From Natronococcus sp. A-GB7 (GTDB taxonomy: Archaea > Halobacteriota > Halobacteria > Halobacteriales > Natrialbaceae), in contig NZ_JARUKV010000036.1 in NCBI RefSeq assembly GCF_029688865.1, positions 1 to 36,902 on the forward strand: DNA of 36,902 nucleotides, read 5' to 3'. The position numbers and the translations under genes were made by a program. Below, piece by piece: positions 23,762 to 31,669 of this stretch; positions within the stretch are counted from its first letter, which is position 1, and each line of letters begins with the position of its first letter. The notes under the pieces are model-generated. The model worked only from the letters and a program-made list of their open reading frames with translations, did not search any database and was not told the DNA's origin.

Positions 23762-24142
23762 TCAAATATTCCGCTGAGCGTGGCGCCCGACTGCGTCGCT
23801 GAGCTGTTCAGTTTTCTCGGGCGTCGCGGTCTCGAGCCCGACGCGGACGGCCAGCCGGACGATCTCGCTGCGGTCGAACTCCTCCGAGCGCTCGCGTCCG
23901 AGCGCCTCCTCTAAGGCGTTGCCGACCGCGGTCATCTCGGTGTCGTCCTCGTCGAGGGTCGCCAAAAGCGCCGCGACGGGTTGATCGCGGACGGCGACCG
24001 TCTTCGGTCGCTCCCCGCTGTCGACCGCCTCGATAGCGTCGACGAGTTCGTCGACGAACGCGGAGTCGGCCTCGGTTCTGATCTCGTCGTTTCGATCGCC
24101 GCGCTCGGTCTTCTTTCGTAGCTCCTCGAGCTCGTCGCTCAT
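23762..24142 (-). CDS. ParA partner protein, ribbon-helix-helix-like
   Basis: This 126-residue acidic protein starts inside the parA stop codon (four-base ATGA overlap, 24139-24142), so the two are surely co-translated. The N-terminal 30 residues are highly charged and helical. A strand-like KTVAVRDQPVAALLATL follows. The C-terminal part (EEFDRSEIVRLAVRVGLETATPE) resembles the helix pair of a ribbon-helix-helix or CopG-type DNA-binding domain. In ParA-type systems the second gene encodes the DNA-binding or ATPase-stimulating partner, and this position and pattern fit such a role. It does not look like a canonical ParB: the HTH and CTP-binding GxRR motif are absent. The RHH assignment is tentative. 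Confidence 0.7.
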   Translation of the reverse strand: MSDELEELRKKTERGDRNDEIRTEADSAFVDELVDAIEAVDSGERPKTVAVRDQPVAALLATLDEDDTEMTAVGNALEEALGRERSEEFDRSEIVRLAVRVGLETATPEKTEQLSDAVGRHAQRNI

Positions 24143-24999
24143 CGCCGCTCACCCAGCCGGCGCTGGAGTACGGAGGCGCTGTCGAGGAACGCCTCGCGAG
24201 CGCGTTCGGCGGTCGTGGAGGGCTCCTCGAGTGCGAACACCGTCCGGCCCTCGTCGGCGGCGTTCCGGATGTCCTGGCTCGCGGGGACGTGTTCGGGGGC
24301 GATGGCGCCCTCGTACTCCTCGCCGAACCCCTCGAGGTACTCGTTTGCGAGCTTCGTCCGGGTGTCGACCTTGTTCGGCAGGATCATCGCGAGGTCGACG
24401 TCGACGCCGAACTGGTCGTCGATCTTCGCCAGATCGCGCTCGAGGGCCGTCGCCTGCTCGCTCTCGAAGGGGCCCATCTCGACGGGCGCGACGACGTTTC
24501 GGGTCGCCCAGAGCCCGTTGTAGGTGACGTTGTTCGTCAGTCCCGGCAGGTCGATCAGGACGGTATCGTACCGCCCGTCGATGTACTCGTCGAGGAAGCG
24601 CTCGAGTCGAGAGTAGCGCTCTCGAGCATCGTCGATGTTGCCGAGGTCGGCGTCGAGCGAATCGAGCCCGGGGTGGGCAGGGATCAGATCGACGCCCTCG
24701 TCGGTCTCGACGATCAGGCTGTCGACGGCCGCGTCACCGAGCTTCGAGGCGATCTGGTCCCACTCCTCGGCGAATACCGTCGAGATGTTCGGCCAGTCGT
24801 CGTCGTTCTCGATGTCCTCCTGGACCTCCGACCAGACGCCGAAGTGTTTCGCCAGGTCGCCCTGTTTGCCGGCGAGGTCGATGAGCAGGACGTCCTCGCC
24901 CGCTTCGGCGAGTGCGACGCCGAGATGGGCCGCCGAGGTCGTCTTTCCGGTGCCACCCTTGTCGAGAAAGGTCGCGGCTCGATTGGTGCTGACTTCCAT
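24139..24999 (-). CDS. parA: ParA/Soj-family ATPase
   Basis: This 286-residue P-loop ATPase has the deviant Walker A motif of ParA/MinD proteins (K14-GGTGKT-T21), the switch-like DLAGKQGDLAKHFG segment (where ParA usually has D-P-Q-x-N), Walker B in TVLIDLPGLT (about 145-154), and PNKVDTRTKLANEYLEGF later in the chain. ParA proteins form ATP-dependent dimers on DNA and position chromosomes, plasmids or large protein complexes. The short N-terminus (13 residues before the P-loop) means there is no separate N-terminal DNA-binding domain as in type Ia ParA, so any autoregulation would need the partner. The CGTTTGC repeats overlap the promoter. It lies on what looks like ordinary chromosome, with no Orc1/Cdc6 gene nearby. 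Confidence 0.9.
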   Translation of the reverse strand: MEVSTNRAATFLDKGGTGKTTSAAHLGVALAEAGEDVLLIDLAGKQGDLAKHFGVWSEVQEDIENDDDWPNISTVFAEEWDQIASKLGDAAVDSLIVETDEGVDLIPAHPGLDSLDADLGNIDDARERYSRLERFLDEYIDGRYDTVLIDLPGLTNNVTYNGLWATRNVVAPVEMGPFESEQATALERDLAKIDDQFGVDVDLAMILPNKVDTRTKLANEYLEGFGEEYEGAIAPEHVPASQDIRNAADEGRTVFALEEPSTTAERAREAFLDSASVLQRRLGERR

Positions 25000-25338
25000 T
25001 CCGTATCCGTTTGCGCAAGCGTTTGCACCTAATATAAAAGCTCGTCAGACGCTCACAGAACGGCGTTCGGCAGCCGATTACACGCGATAAAACCTCGAAG
25101 GCGCCCGAGCACGACGACTCGAAACGGCGGAGGCGAATCGGCGAGTGCTGTCGACAAATCAGATAGCGCTATACACAATCCCGATCAGCGACCGAAACGC
25201 GAGGGTCGTGAAAGTAGCCACCGGCGACTCGAGGCCGGCTCGCATCGGAGGTAAGCGAGTCGGTCAGTCCGCTCGGAAAGCGACTCGCTGCGTCGAATCG
25301 GGCCCGATAAGTAGCCGTACACGTTTCGATCGGAACGA
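25000..25338. other. 339-nt interval between parA and the MFS gene
   Basis: No gene is supported in this divergent interval. The left end is the parA promoter with its repeat element (25008-25040). At the right end CCCGATAAGTAG (about 25298-25309) may be the TATA region of the GTG-started MFS gene at 25339. I see nothing else in the middle. Confidence 0.6.
25008..25040 (-). promoter_or_regulatory. parA promoter with CGTTTGC operator-like repeats
   Basis: The minus strand has a TATA box (CTTTTATATT, 25031-25040) about 34 nt before ATG 24999, so transcription should start at about 25005-25010. Between them sit two CGTTTGC direct repeats (25008-25014 and 25020-25026) around a TTGCGCAA palindrome (25011-25018). 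A protein bound there would cover the transcription start and repress the operon. Confidence 0.6.
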
Positions 25339-26526
25339 GTGGGAACGATTTCGACACGCTGGCGGTACCGGGAGACGGTGCTGGCGCTGTGTACGCTCGC
25401 CTTCTTCGTCACGATGGTGGGGCGGCTGGCGATCAGCCCGATCATCCCCGACATCGTCGACACGTTCTCCGTCTCGAACGCGGTCGTCGGGCTCTCGCTG
25501 AGCGGGATGTGGCTCGCGTACGGACTGGCGCAGTACCCGAGCGGCGTGCTGGCCGACCGCTACGGGGAGCGGCTGATCATCCTCGTCGCCGTCGGGGGGT
25601 CGGCGCTGGCCGCGCTCGCCGTCTCGCTCACGCCGGCGTTCGCGCTGTTTTTCCTCGCGACGATCGCGCTCGGCGCCGTCGCCGGCCTCCACTACAGCGT
25701 CGCGACGACGCTGCTCGCCCGAACCTACGACAACGTCGGTACCGCCGTCGGCGTCCACAACACGGGCGCGACGATCGCCGGGCTCGTCACGCCCGTCGCC
25801 GTCGCCTGGCTGGCCGTCCGGTTCGGATGGCGGGTGGCCGTCGCCGCCGTCGCCCTGATCGGGATCCCGTCGACGATCCTCTTCGCCTGGAAGGTCCGTC
25901 CCACCGAACCCCGACGCCCGGAGACGCCGCTTCGGGATCGGTTTCAGGTCGCACCCGTCCTCGAGCTCCTCTCGCGGCCGCCGATCGCCTTTACATTGTT
26001 CGTCGCGATCGTCAGCGAGTTCGCCTGGCAGGGAACCGCCTCGTTCCTGCCGACGTTTCTCATCGAACACCAGGGCGCCTCGACGACGTTCGCGGGAGTG
26101 CTGTTCTCGGCGTACTTCGTCGTGCAGGGCGTCGCCCAGATCGGCGTCGGCGCCCTCTCCGATCGGATCGGGCGGGACCGGGCGATCGGTCTCTGTATGC
26201 TCGCCGGCGTGGTCGGGTTCGGGGTGCTGATCGCGTCCTCGAGCACGCTCCCGATCGTCGCCGGAATCGTGCTCGTCGGGATCGGGATGAGCTTCGGGGC
26301 GGCGCTCATGCCCCGATTCTTACAGGAGCTCTCCGCCGAGGAACAGAACGCCGGGTTCGGGCTCGTCCGCACCGTCTACATGATCGTCGCCGCGCTGGGG
26401 TCGGTCGTCGTCGGCGCCCTCACCGACCTGTTCGGCTGGGCCGTCTCCTTCGGCTTTCTCGCCGCCTTGCTCGGCGCGGTCGGGCTGGCGCTCGCGCTCA
26501 ACTCGCTGCTCGGACTCGAGTACTGA
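25339..26526 (+). CDS. MFS transporter (second copy)
   Basis: This 395-residue major facilitator has twelve predicted membrane helices. The helix 2-3 loop signature GVLADRYGERLII (about 68-80) and its second-half counterpart GALSDRIGRDRAI (about 273-285) are both clear. The N-terminal helix contains RLAISPIIPDI, a segment frequent in drug/metabolite MFS members. The start is GTG 25339, supported by a TATA-like GATAAG about 32 nt upstream. It is divergent from parA and upstream of the rhodanese-persulfide dioxygenase on the same strand with a 95-nt gap. The substrate is unknown, and it is not closely similar to the MFS gene at 22190. Confidence 0.88.
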   Translation: MGTISTRWRYRETVLALCTLAFFVTMVGRLAISPIIPDIVDTFSVSNAVVGLSLSGMWLAYGLAQYPSGVLADRYGERLIILVAVGGSALAALAVSLTPAFALFFLATIALGAVAGLHYSVATTLLARTYDNVGTAVGVHNTGATIAGLVTPVAVAWLAVRFGWRVAVAAVALIGIPSTILFAWKVRPTEPRRPETPLRDRFQVAPVLELLSRPPIAFTLFVAIVSEFAWQGTASFLPTFLIEHQGASTTFAGVLFSAYFVVQGVAQIGVGALSDRIGRDRAIGLCMLAGVVGFGVLIASSSTLPIVAGIVLVGIGMSFGAALMPRFLQELSAEEQNAGFGLVRTVYMIVAALGSVVVGALTDLFGWAVSFGFLAALLGAVGLALALNSLLGLEY

Positions 26527-26588
26527 CCGAACACGCGGTCTCGCCGTGGCCCAAACTGCAGTCGGTCGGTGGCGGTTTCGTGCAGCGA

Positions 26589-26596
26589 AGTTAAGA
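26589..26596 (+). promoter_or_regulatory. TATA-like box of the persulfide dioxygenase gene
   Basis: AGTTAAGA lies about 30 nt before ATG 26622, giving a leaderless or near-leaderless transcript independent of the upstream MFS gene. Confidence 0.45.
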
Positions 26597-26621
26597 GCCG
26601 ACGTGCACGATATTGTGGTGT

Positions 26622-27743
26622 ATGAGCAACACCAATCTCGAACCGACGGAGATCGCCCGCCGGATCGACGAGAGCGACGAGGATCTCTTCGTGCTCGACG
26701 TCAGAAACGAGGACGACTACGAGGAGTGGCGGATCGAGGACAGCACGAACCTCCCGATCTACGACGAGCTGCTGGACCACGACTACTCGACGCTGGCGGA
26801 CCATCTCGAGGAGCTCCCCGAGGCTCGAGAGATCGCGATCGTCTGCGTCGCCGGCATCACGTCGGCGCGGGCCGCCGACTTCCTCCGCGAGCGCGGGTTC
26901 GACGCGAAGTCGATCGACGACGGGATGAACGGCTGGGGACGGGTCCATCGCTCCTACGAGGTCGACGGCGCCGACGGCGTCGTCCAGATCGTCCGTCCCG
27001 GAACGGGCTGTGTCTCCCACGTCGTCCACGACGGGACGGCAGCCGTCGTCGTCGATCCGAGCCAGTACGTCGACTACTATCTGAGCGAGGCCGACGAGCG
27101 CGACCTCGAGATCGTCGCCGTCGCGGACACCCACGCCCACGCCGACCACGTCTCGGGTGCCCGGCGTCTCGCCGGCGAACTCGACGTCCCCTACCACCTC
27201 CACGGCGACGACGTCGGCGAACTCGAGGGGGTCGCGGAGCTCGAGGACGGCGACACCGTCCCCGTCGGCGACCGATCGCTCGAGACCGTCCATACTCCGG
27301 GCCACACGCCCGGAAGCGTCTCGTTTACGTTCGGCAACACGGTGCTGTCCGGGGACACGCTGTTTCTCCGCAGCGTCGGTCGCCCCGACCTCGAAGACGG
27401 CGACGAGGACGCGATCCGAGCGGCCTCGAGCCGGCTGTTCGACAGCCTCGGTCGGCTGCTCGAACTCGAGGGCGACCGGATAGTCCTCCCCGGCCACTTC
27501 AGCGACGAGTCGATCCGCCCGCTGGCGACCGGCCTCGAGGAGCTCCGCCAGGAGACGACGAACGAGCTGCTGGGCTACGTCGAGGAGGGTGACGAGGAGG
27601 CGTTCGTCGAAACGATCGTCGAGAGCCTGGCCGACGAGCCGGCGAACTACAACGAGATCAAGCAGATCAACTGGGGAAAGAACCAGCCCGGCGACGACGT
27701 CGAAGAACTCGAGCTCGGACCGAACAACTGCGCGGCGAACTGA
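26622..27743 (+). CDS. Rhodanese-persulfide dioxygenase (MBL-fold) fusion
   Basis: This 373-residue enzyme is probably involved in sulfane-sulfur handling. Residues 1 to about 105 are a rhodanese domain with the active-site Cys75 in VCVAGITS. Residues about 120-340 are a metallo-beta-lactamase fold of the ETHE1/persulfide-dioxygenase type, with the metal motif H171-A-H173-A-D175-H176, then HTPGHTPGS, LSGDTLF and LPGHF. The rhodanese would carry persulfide and the dioxygenase would oxidise it, with sulfite as product. Known bacterial PDO-rhodanese fusions have the opposite domain order, so this arrangement is notable. The tail ends NYNEIKQINWGKN..., as in related haloarchaeal proteins. It is convergent with a glutaredoxin gene. 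ATG 26622 follows a TATA-like box. Confidence 0.9.
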   Translation: MSNTNLEPTEIARRIDESDEDLFVLDVRNEDDYEEWRIEDSTNLPIYDELLDHDYSTLADHLEELPEAREIAIVCVAGITSARAADFLRERGFDAKSIDDGMNGWGRVHRSYEVDGADGVVQIVRPGTGCVSHVVHDGTAAVVVDPSQYVDYYLSEADERDLEIVAVADTHAHADHVSGARRLAGELDVPYHLHGDDVGELEGVAELEDGDTVPVGDRSLETVHTPGHTPGSVSFTFGNTVLSGDTLFLRSVGRPDLEDGDEDAIRAASSRLFDSLGRLLELEGDRIVLPGHFSDESIRPLATGLEELRQETTNELLGYVEEGDEEAFVETIVESLADEPANYNEIKQINWGKNQPGDDVEELELGPNNCAAN

Positions 27744-27788
27744 CGACGGGCCTGGGCTCGGGAAGCAGAAAGCGGACCGAACGGACGA

Positions 27789-28034
27789 TCAGGCGTACGT
27801 CTCTTCGAGGTAGTTGACGATGTCGTCGCTCTCGTGCATCCCCTCGACGTCCTGGGACTCGTCGGAGAGCACCGGGACGCCGGTCTGGCCGCTGACGCGC
27901 TCGACCTCGGTGCGGTCCTCGTGAGACCGGGGGACCTCGATCACGTAGTAGTCGAGCTCGAGTTCGTCGAGTTTCGTTCGCACCTTTGCACAGAACGGAC
28001 AGCCGGGCAGCTCGTACAGCGTGATATCGGACAT
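27789..28034 (-). CDS. Glutaredoxin-like protein
   Basis: This 81-residue thioredoxin-fold protein has a CPFC dithiol at residues 12-15 (ELPGCPFCAKVRTKL), a TGVPVLSDE cis-Pro loop and a final ESDDIVNYLEETYA helix. It would act as a small dithiol oxidoreductase in the cytosol. Because haloarchaea use gamma-glutamylcysteine, the natural reductant is probably that thiol or a thioredoxin reductase, for example the Grx-TrxR fusion at 2171. ATG 28034 gives a compact, typical length. It is convergent with the persulfide dioxygenase gene, 45 nt apart at the stops, and is followed in the same direction by the purine permease upstream. Confidence 0.9.
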   Translation of the reverse strand: MSDITLYELPGCPFCAKVRTKLDELELDYYVIEVPRSHEDRTEVERVSGQTGVPVLSDESQDVEGMHESDDIVNYLEETYA

Positions 28035-28104
28035 GAGCCCGATACGAGATAGACACCAAAGAGGTCACCGATCGGCCGACAGGTTGCCGGAACCGGCGAC
28101 GCGT

Positions 28105-29586
28105 TCAGAACACGACCATCCCGGCCTCGACGGCGAAGTAGACGACGAAGTAGACGACGAACGCGAGCGCCAGGACCCACTGTCCCGGAGAGACGTCCCG
28201 TCGCTCACCCATCGCGGCCTTGAGCAGCGGGTAGCTAATGATCCCGGCGGCCAGCCCGTTCGCGATCGAGGTTGTCAGCGGCATGATCGTGATCGTCAGT
28301 CCGGCGCTGATCGCCCACGCGGGGTTCTGCCAGTCGATATCGGTAACCCCCTGAAGCATGATGATCCCGACGACGACCAGTGCGAGGTAGGTGGCGTACT
28401 GGGGGATCGCCTGCATCAGCGGGACGACGAGCAACGCGAGTCCGAACAGCCCGCCGACGACGAGCGCCGTGAAGCCGGTTCGTCCGCCCTCCTCGAGGCC
28501 CGCCGAGGACTCGATGAACGTCGTCACCGTCGAGGTGCCGATCATCGCGCCGAGGGTCGTGCCGACCGCGTCAGCCATCAGCGGCTTCTCGACGTCGGGC
28601 AGATCACCCTGTTCGTCGAGGAAGCCGCCGATCTGGGAGACGCCGATGAGCGTCCCCGCGGTGTCGAAGAAGTCGACGAAAAAGAACGTGAACACGACCA
28701 GCGCGAACACGAGCGGGTCGTCGGTGATCATTCCCAGGCCGTCGACGAACCCCCAGAACAGCGGCGTGAAGTCGTACTGAACGGAGGCGAGCATCGCGAC
28801 GAGGCCCTCGTTCGTGACGTCCTCGTAGGAGTTCCCGGGCGTGAGGACGCCGGGCGAGACGACGCCGGCGAACGTCAGGAGCCAGCCGGCGATCGCCGTC
28901 GTCACGATACCGACGATGATCGACCCTCGCATACCGCGGGCGTACAACAGCAGCGTCAGGACGAGGCCCGCGAGCGAGAGCGCGGCGACGGGGCTCTGGA
29001 GGACGTTTCCGAGCGTGACCATCGTCGCGTCGTAGGGAACGACGAGTTCGATCTCTTGGAGACCCAAAAAGAGCAGGAAGACCCCGATCCCGGCGCCGAC
29101 GGAGAACTTGACCGGTTCGGGAAACAGCTCGATAATGTACTTTCGCGCGCCGACCGCAGTGAGCGCGATGAAGATCAGCCCCTCGACGAAGACGGCCGCG
29201 AGCGCGACCTGCCACGGAACGCCGAGGACGATGACCACGGTAAAAGTAAAGAAGGCGTTCAACCCCATTCCGGGCGCGAGGCCGAACGGGCGGTTGGCGT
29301 AGAGCGCCATCACGAGGATCGCGACGATCGAGGCGAGGATCGTCACGACGGCGAGCATCTGAAAGATCTCGCCCTCAGTGTAGACCGCGCCGTTGATCGT
29401 CGTCTCCTCCTGGATCTCGCCCGTCTCGTGGTTCCAGAGGATCGCGTCGGTCAGGATCGCCGGATTAACGACGATAATGTACGCCATCGCCAAAAACGTC
29501 GTGACCCCGGCGATCAGCTCCGTTCGCAAGTCGGTGTTGTGTTCGTCGAATCCGAAGTACGCGCCAATACGATCGAAAGCCCCCAT
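28105..29586 (-). CDS. NCS2 (AzgA-type) purine permease
   Basis: This 493-residue permease of the nucleobase-cation symporter-2 superfamily, AzgA/PbuG branch, is expected to import hypoxanthine, guanine or adenine with H+. Signatures seen are TFLAMAYIIVVNPAILTDA near the N-terminus, NRPFGLAPGMGLNAFFTFTV, FFFVDFFDTAGTLIGVSQIGG, and GTSTVTTFIESSAGLEEGGRTGFTALVVG, which matches the AzgA consensus. About fourteen helices are expected. The TATA-like box (AGTTAAAG on the plus strand, 29617-29624) is about 34 nt from ATG 29586, so the mRNA is leaderless or nearly so. It is downstream of, and divergent from, the trkA-like gene. Confidence 0.9.
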   Translation of the reverse strand: MGAFDRIGAYFGFDEHNTDLRTELIAGVTTFLAMAYIIVVNPAILTDAILWNHETGEIQEETTINGAVYTEGEIFQMLAVVTILASIVAILVMALYANRPFGLAPGMGLNAFFTFTVVIVLGVPWQVALAAVFVEGLIFIALTAVGARKYIIELFPEPVKFSVGAGIGVFLLFLGLQEIELVVPYDATMVTLGNVLQSPVAALSLAGLVLTLLLYARGMRGSIIVGIVTTAIAGWLLTFAGVVSPGVLTPGNSYEDVTNEGLVAMLASVQYDFTPLFWGFVDGLGMITDDPLVFALVVFTFFFVDFFDTAGTLIGVSQIGGFLDEQGDLPDVEKPLMADAVGTTLGAMIGTSTVTTFIESSAGLEEGGRTGFTALVVGGLFGLALLVVPLMQAIPQYATYLALVVVGIIMLQGVTDIDWQNPAWAISAGLTITIMPLTTSIANGLAAGIISYPLLKAAMGERRDVSPGQWVLALAFVVYFVVYFAVEAGMVVF

Positions 29587-29616
29587 GTTGGATAGTCAAG
29601 CATACCCAGACGGCTT

Positions 29617-29624
29617 AGTTAAAG
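29617..29624 (-). promoter_or_regulatory. TATA box of the purine permease gene
   Basis: CTTTAACT on the minus strand lies about 34 nt before ATG 29586, which fits a promoter for a transcript with at most a few leader bases. Confidence 0.5.
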
Positions 29625-29791
29625 TTCACGTCTTCGTTTGGGTCTTCTGTATCCCACGTTCGTGAATACACCGTCGGTAGTCGGCGGTGGAGTCGCGGCG
29701 ATCCGTTCCGGCACGTGCCGGGTCGCGGTCGCATCCGTTCGCGGCGAAGCCGAACGAACGTATTTGACCCCCGGGATCGTATTCGGATACC

Positions 29792-30454
29792 ATGAGGTTT
29801 GTCATCGTGGGTTACGGTCGAGTCGGTTCGCACACGGCGCACATCCTCCACGAGGAGGGCCACGACCTCGTCGTCGTCGACGACGATCCCGATCGGATCG
29901 AACGAGCCGCCAACAACGGGTTCGACACCGTCGAGGGCGACGGCGCCGACGAGGACGTGTTACTCGAGGCGGGGATCGACGAGGCGGACGCTATCGGCGC
30001 CTTCACGCCGGATCTCAACGTCAACTTCGCGGCCTGTATGGTCGGGAACCACCACGGCTGTCGGACCGTGCTCCGAATCGACGAGGACTACCGGGAGGAG
30101 ATCTACGAGCGCTACGCCGAGGACGTCGACGACATCATCTACCCCGAGCGTCTCGGCGCGGCAGGGGCGAAGACGGCCATGCTCGGAGGCGACTTCAACG
30201 TCGTCGCGGATCTGGCGGCGAACCTCCAGCTGACCGTCCTCGAGATCCGAGAGGGGTCGCCCGCGGTCGGCAAGCGGATGAGCGAACTCGAGCTTCCGGA
30301 GTCAGCCCGGATCTACGCCCACGGGCGCGCTCGCGAGGCGCTGACGATCCCGCTTCCGGGAACCGAACTCGACGTCGGCGACGAGGTCGCCGTCGTCGCG
30401 GAAACTGAAAACGTCGACGAGCTTCGAGCGGCGCTGCTACCGGCGTCAGCCTGA
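29792..30454 (+). CDS. trkA: TrkA-family potassium uptake regulatory protein
   Basis: This 220-residue cytosolic subunit controls K+ channels such as TrkH/Ktr. Residues 1-125 form the RCK/TrkA-N Rossmann domain with the NAD(H)-binding GYGRVGSHTAHIL (7-19) and an acidic VVVDDDP end of strand 2. The C-terminal TrkA-C domain (about 140-220) includes LQLTVLEIREGSPAVGKRMSELELP and GDEVAVVAET. The length is that of single-RCK proteins. A TATA-like GTATTTGAC about 28 nt before ATG 29792 indicates a leaderless message. No TrkH membrane subunit is adjacent, so its partner must lie elsewhere. It is convergent with the methyltransferase gene. Confidence 0.92.
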   Translation: MRFVIVGYGRVGSHTAHILHEEGHDLVVVDDDPDRIERAANNGFDTVEGDGADEDVLLEAGIDEADAIGAFTPDLNVNFAACMVGNHHGCRTVLRIDEDYREEIYERYAEDVDDIIYPERLGAAGAKTAMLGGDFNVVADLAANLQLTVLEIREGSPAVGKRMSELELPESARIYAHGRAREALTIPLPGTELDVGDEVAVVAETENVDELRAALLPASA

Positions 30455-30456
30455 CA

Positions 30457-30463
30457 AAAAACC
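30457..30463 (-). terminator. U-tract downstream of the methyltransferase gene
   Basis: The minus strand carries GGTTTTTTGTC just at the trkA stop, about 120 nt beyond the methyltransferase stop at 30580. It is a plausible termination site for the minus-strand transcript, and the read-through would be antisense only to the last codons of trkA. Confidence 0.35.
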
Positions 30464-30579
30464 GGGCGGCGCAGAGAGCCGTGGACGCGCAGTCGAGATG
30501 GGATGGGGTATCGTTCGGCGCGTCCGTCGTATTCGTCCACGCTCCGACCAATAAAACCACGTCAGACGGCCGGCTGACG

Positions 30580-31617
30580 CTACTCGTCCTCGAGGCGGAA
30601 GACGAGCACGTTCTGATGGACCATCGAGGGGACAAAGGAGAACGGGTAGCCGTAAACGTGCAGGTCCTTCGTGGGATCGTACCAGACGAGGTTGGCGGCG
30701 AGCGTCAACGGTGCCGTCGATTCGATCGCCCGTGCCAGCTCCGCCGACAGGAACTCGTAGGACTGCTCGCGGTACATATCGCCGATGAAGACGACGACGT
30801 GGCCCGCCGGCGTGACCGCGTTGGCGAACCGATCGAACTTGACAGCCATGTCTTCGAGCCACTCCGCCTTCGTCCCGGAGCCGTCGCCGTTCGTGCTCGT
30901 ATCGTCGTCCTCCGGCTCGGCGCCGTCGAACGCCCCCAACTTGCTCTCGCGGGTCTCGTGCTCGTTTCGCGTCTGCTCGAGTTCGTCCATGTGCCAGTAG
31001 GGGACGTCGGTGAGCAGTAGGTCGACGCTGTCGTCGTCGATCCCGTCGATCAGGTCGGCGCAGTCACCGCACCGAAGCTCCTGTTCGGCCAGCGGCGGCT
31101 CCCCGCGGGCCCGTCGTTCCTCGTTCTCGCGCTCGAGGACCTCCTCGTAGAGGTCGACCCAGCGCTCGTTGCGTTCGAACCCGATCGCCTCGCGGAGTCC
31201 AGTCCCCTCGTGCTCGCAGAAGCTCGCACCCAGCAAGGTGCCGCCGACGCCGGCGAAGGGGTCGAGGACGGTGTCGCCGGCCTTGCTGAATCGGTCGATC
31301 AGATCGGCACAGAGCCGCGGCGGTTTCTGGCCGCCGTGCTCGCTTCGAAGGTCGTGCTGGACGTCCGGCGGATACCCCTCGTCGATGACCGACTTCGTCG
31401 CGTACTTCCACTCCCTGCCGGTGAGGTCGTTGACCCGGTTTCGCTCGTCGTAGACGCCCCGACCCTCGACGTAGCGCTGGTGATCGGCCAGTTCGTCCGT
31501 GTCGATCACCTCGCCGTCCTCGATCGGCAGTGACTCCTCCTGGGCGCGCTCGGCGTCGAACGTCCCGTCGTCGTCGGTCACGAGTCGGCTCTGTCGGTGA
31601 CGGTCCCCGTCGTCCAT
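30580..31617 (-). CDS. DNA methyltransferase with atypical DVPYW motif
   Basis: This 345-residue SAM-dependent methyltransferase resembles the N4-cytosine/N6-adenine DNA methylases. The SAM-binding motif I is VLDPFAGVGGT (117-127), with the family-like GGQKPPRLCADLIDRF before it. The catalytic motif IV is T203-D-V-P-Y-W208, where the usual form is [DNS]PP[YFW]: the first Pro is replaced by Val. Motif I precedes motif IV here. The C-terminus (HVVVFIGDMYR ... LVWYDPTKDLHVYGYPFSFVPSMVHQNVLVFR) resembles DNA-modification enzymes. An RNA substrate (TRM11-like) is an alternative. No restriction endonuclease is adjacent, so it may be a solitary methylase. A TATA-like box lies about 33 nt upstream at 31647-31654. 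Confidence 0.82.
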   Translation of the reverse strand: MDDGDRHRQSRLVTDDDGTFDAERAQEESLPIEDGEVIDTDELADHQRYVEGRGVYDERNRVNDLTGREWKYATKSVIDEGYPPDVQHDLRSEHGGQKPPRLCADLIDRFSKAGDTVLDPFAGVGGTLLGASFCEHEGTGLREAIGFERNERWVDLYEEVLERENEERRARGEPPLAEQELRCGDCADLIDGIDDDSVDLLLTDVPYWHMDELEQTRNEHETRESKLGAFDGAEPEDDDTSTNGDGSGTKAEWLEDMAVKFDRFANAVTPAGHVVVFIGDMYREQSYEFLSAELARAIESTAPLTLAANLVWYDPTKDLHVYGYPFSFVPSMVHQNVLVFRLEDE

Positions 31618-31646
31618 AGCACGTGCTCGACTGTTCGCCAGGACTA

Positions 31647-31654
31647 CTTAAAAG
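31647..31654 (-). promoter_or_regulatory. TATA box of the methyltransferase gene
   Basis: CTTTTAAG on the minus strand lies about 33 nt before ATG 31617, consistent with a leaderless transcript. It falls immediately downstream of the stop codon of the TRAM gene. Confidence 0.5.
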
Positions 31655-31669
31655 CGCGTTCTACGGGGA

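Noticed and set aside
23565-23777. 70-codon plus-strand frame upstream of the ParA partner's end
   Set aside because: The C-terminal KRKRKRNRNRKR run arises from the CAAACG-type repeats, so it is an artefact of the repeat array.
22190-26526. Idea that the two MFS genes are a recent duplication
   Set aside because: Their sequences and loop signatures differ throughout, and the first has a long central loop absent from the second. They are only distant family members.
28021-29595. Plus-strand open frame of 524 codons over the purine permease
   Set aside because: It is a shadow of a clear NCS2 permease and consists of charged low-complexity sequence.
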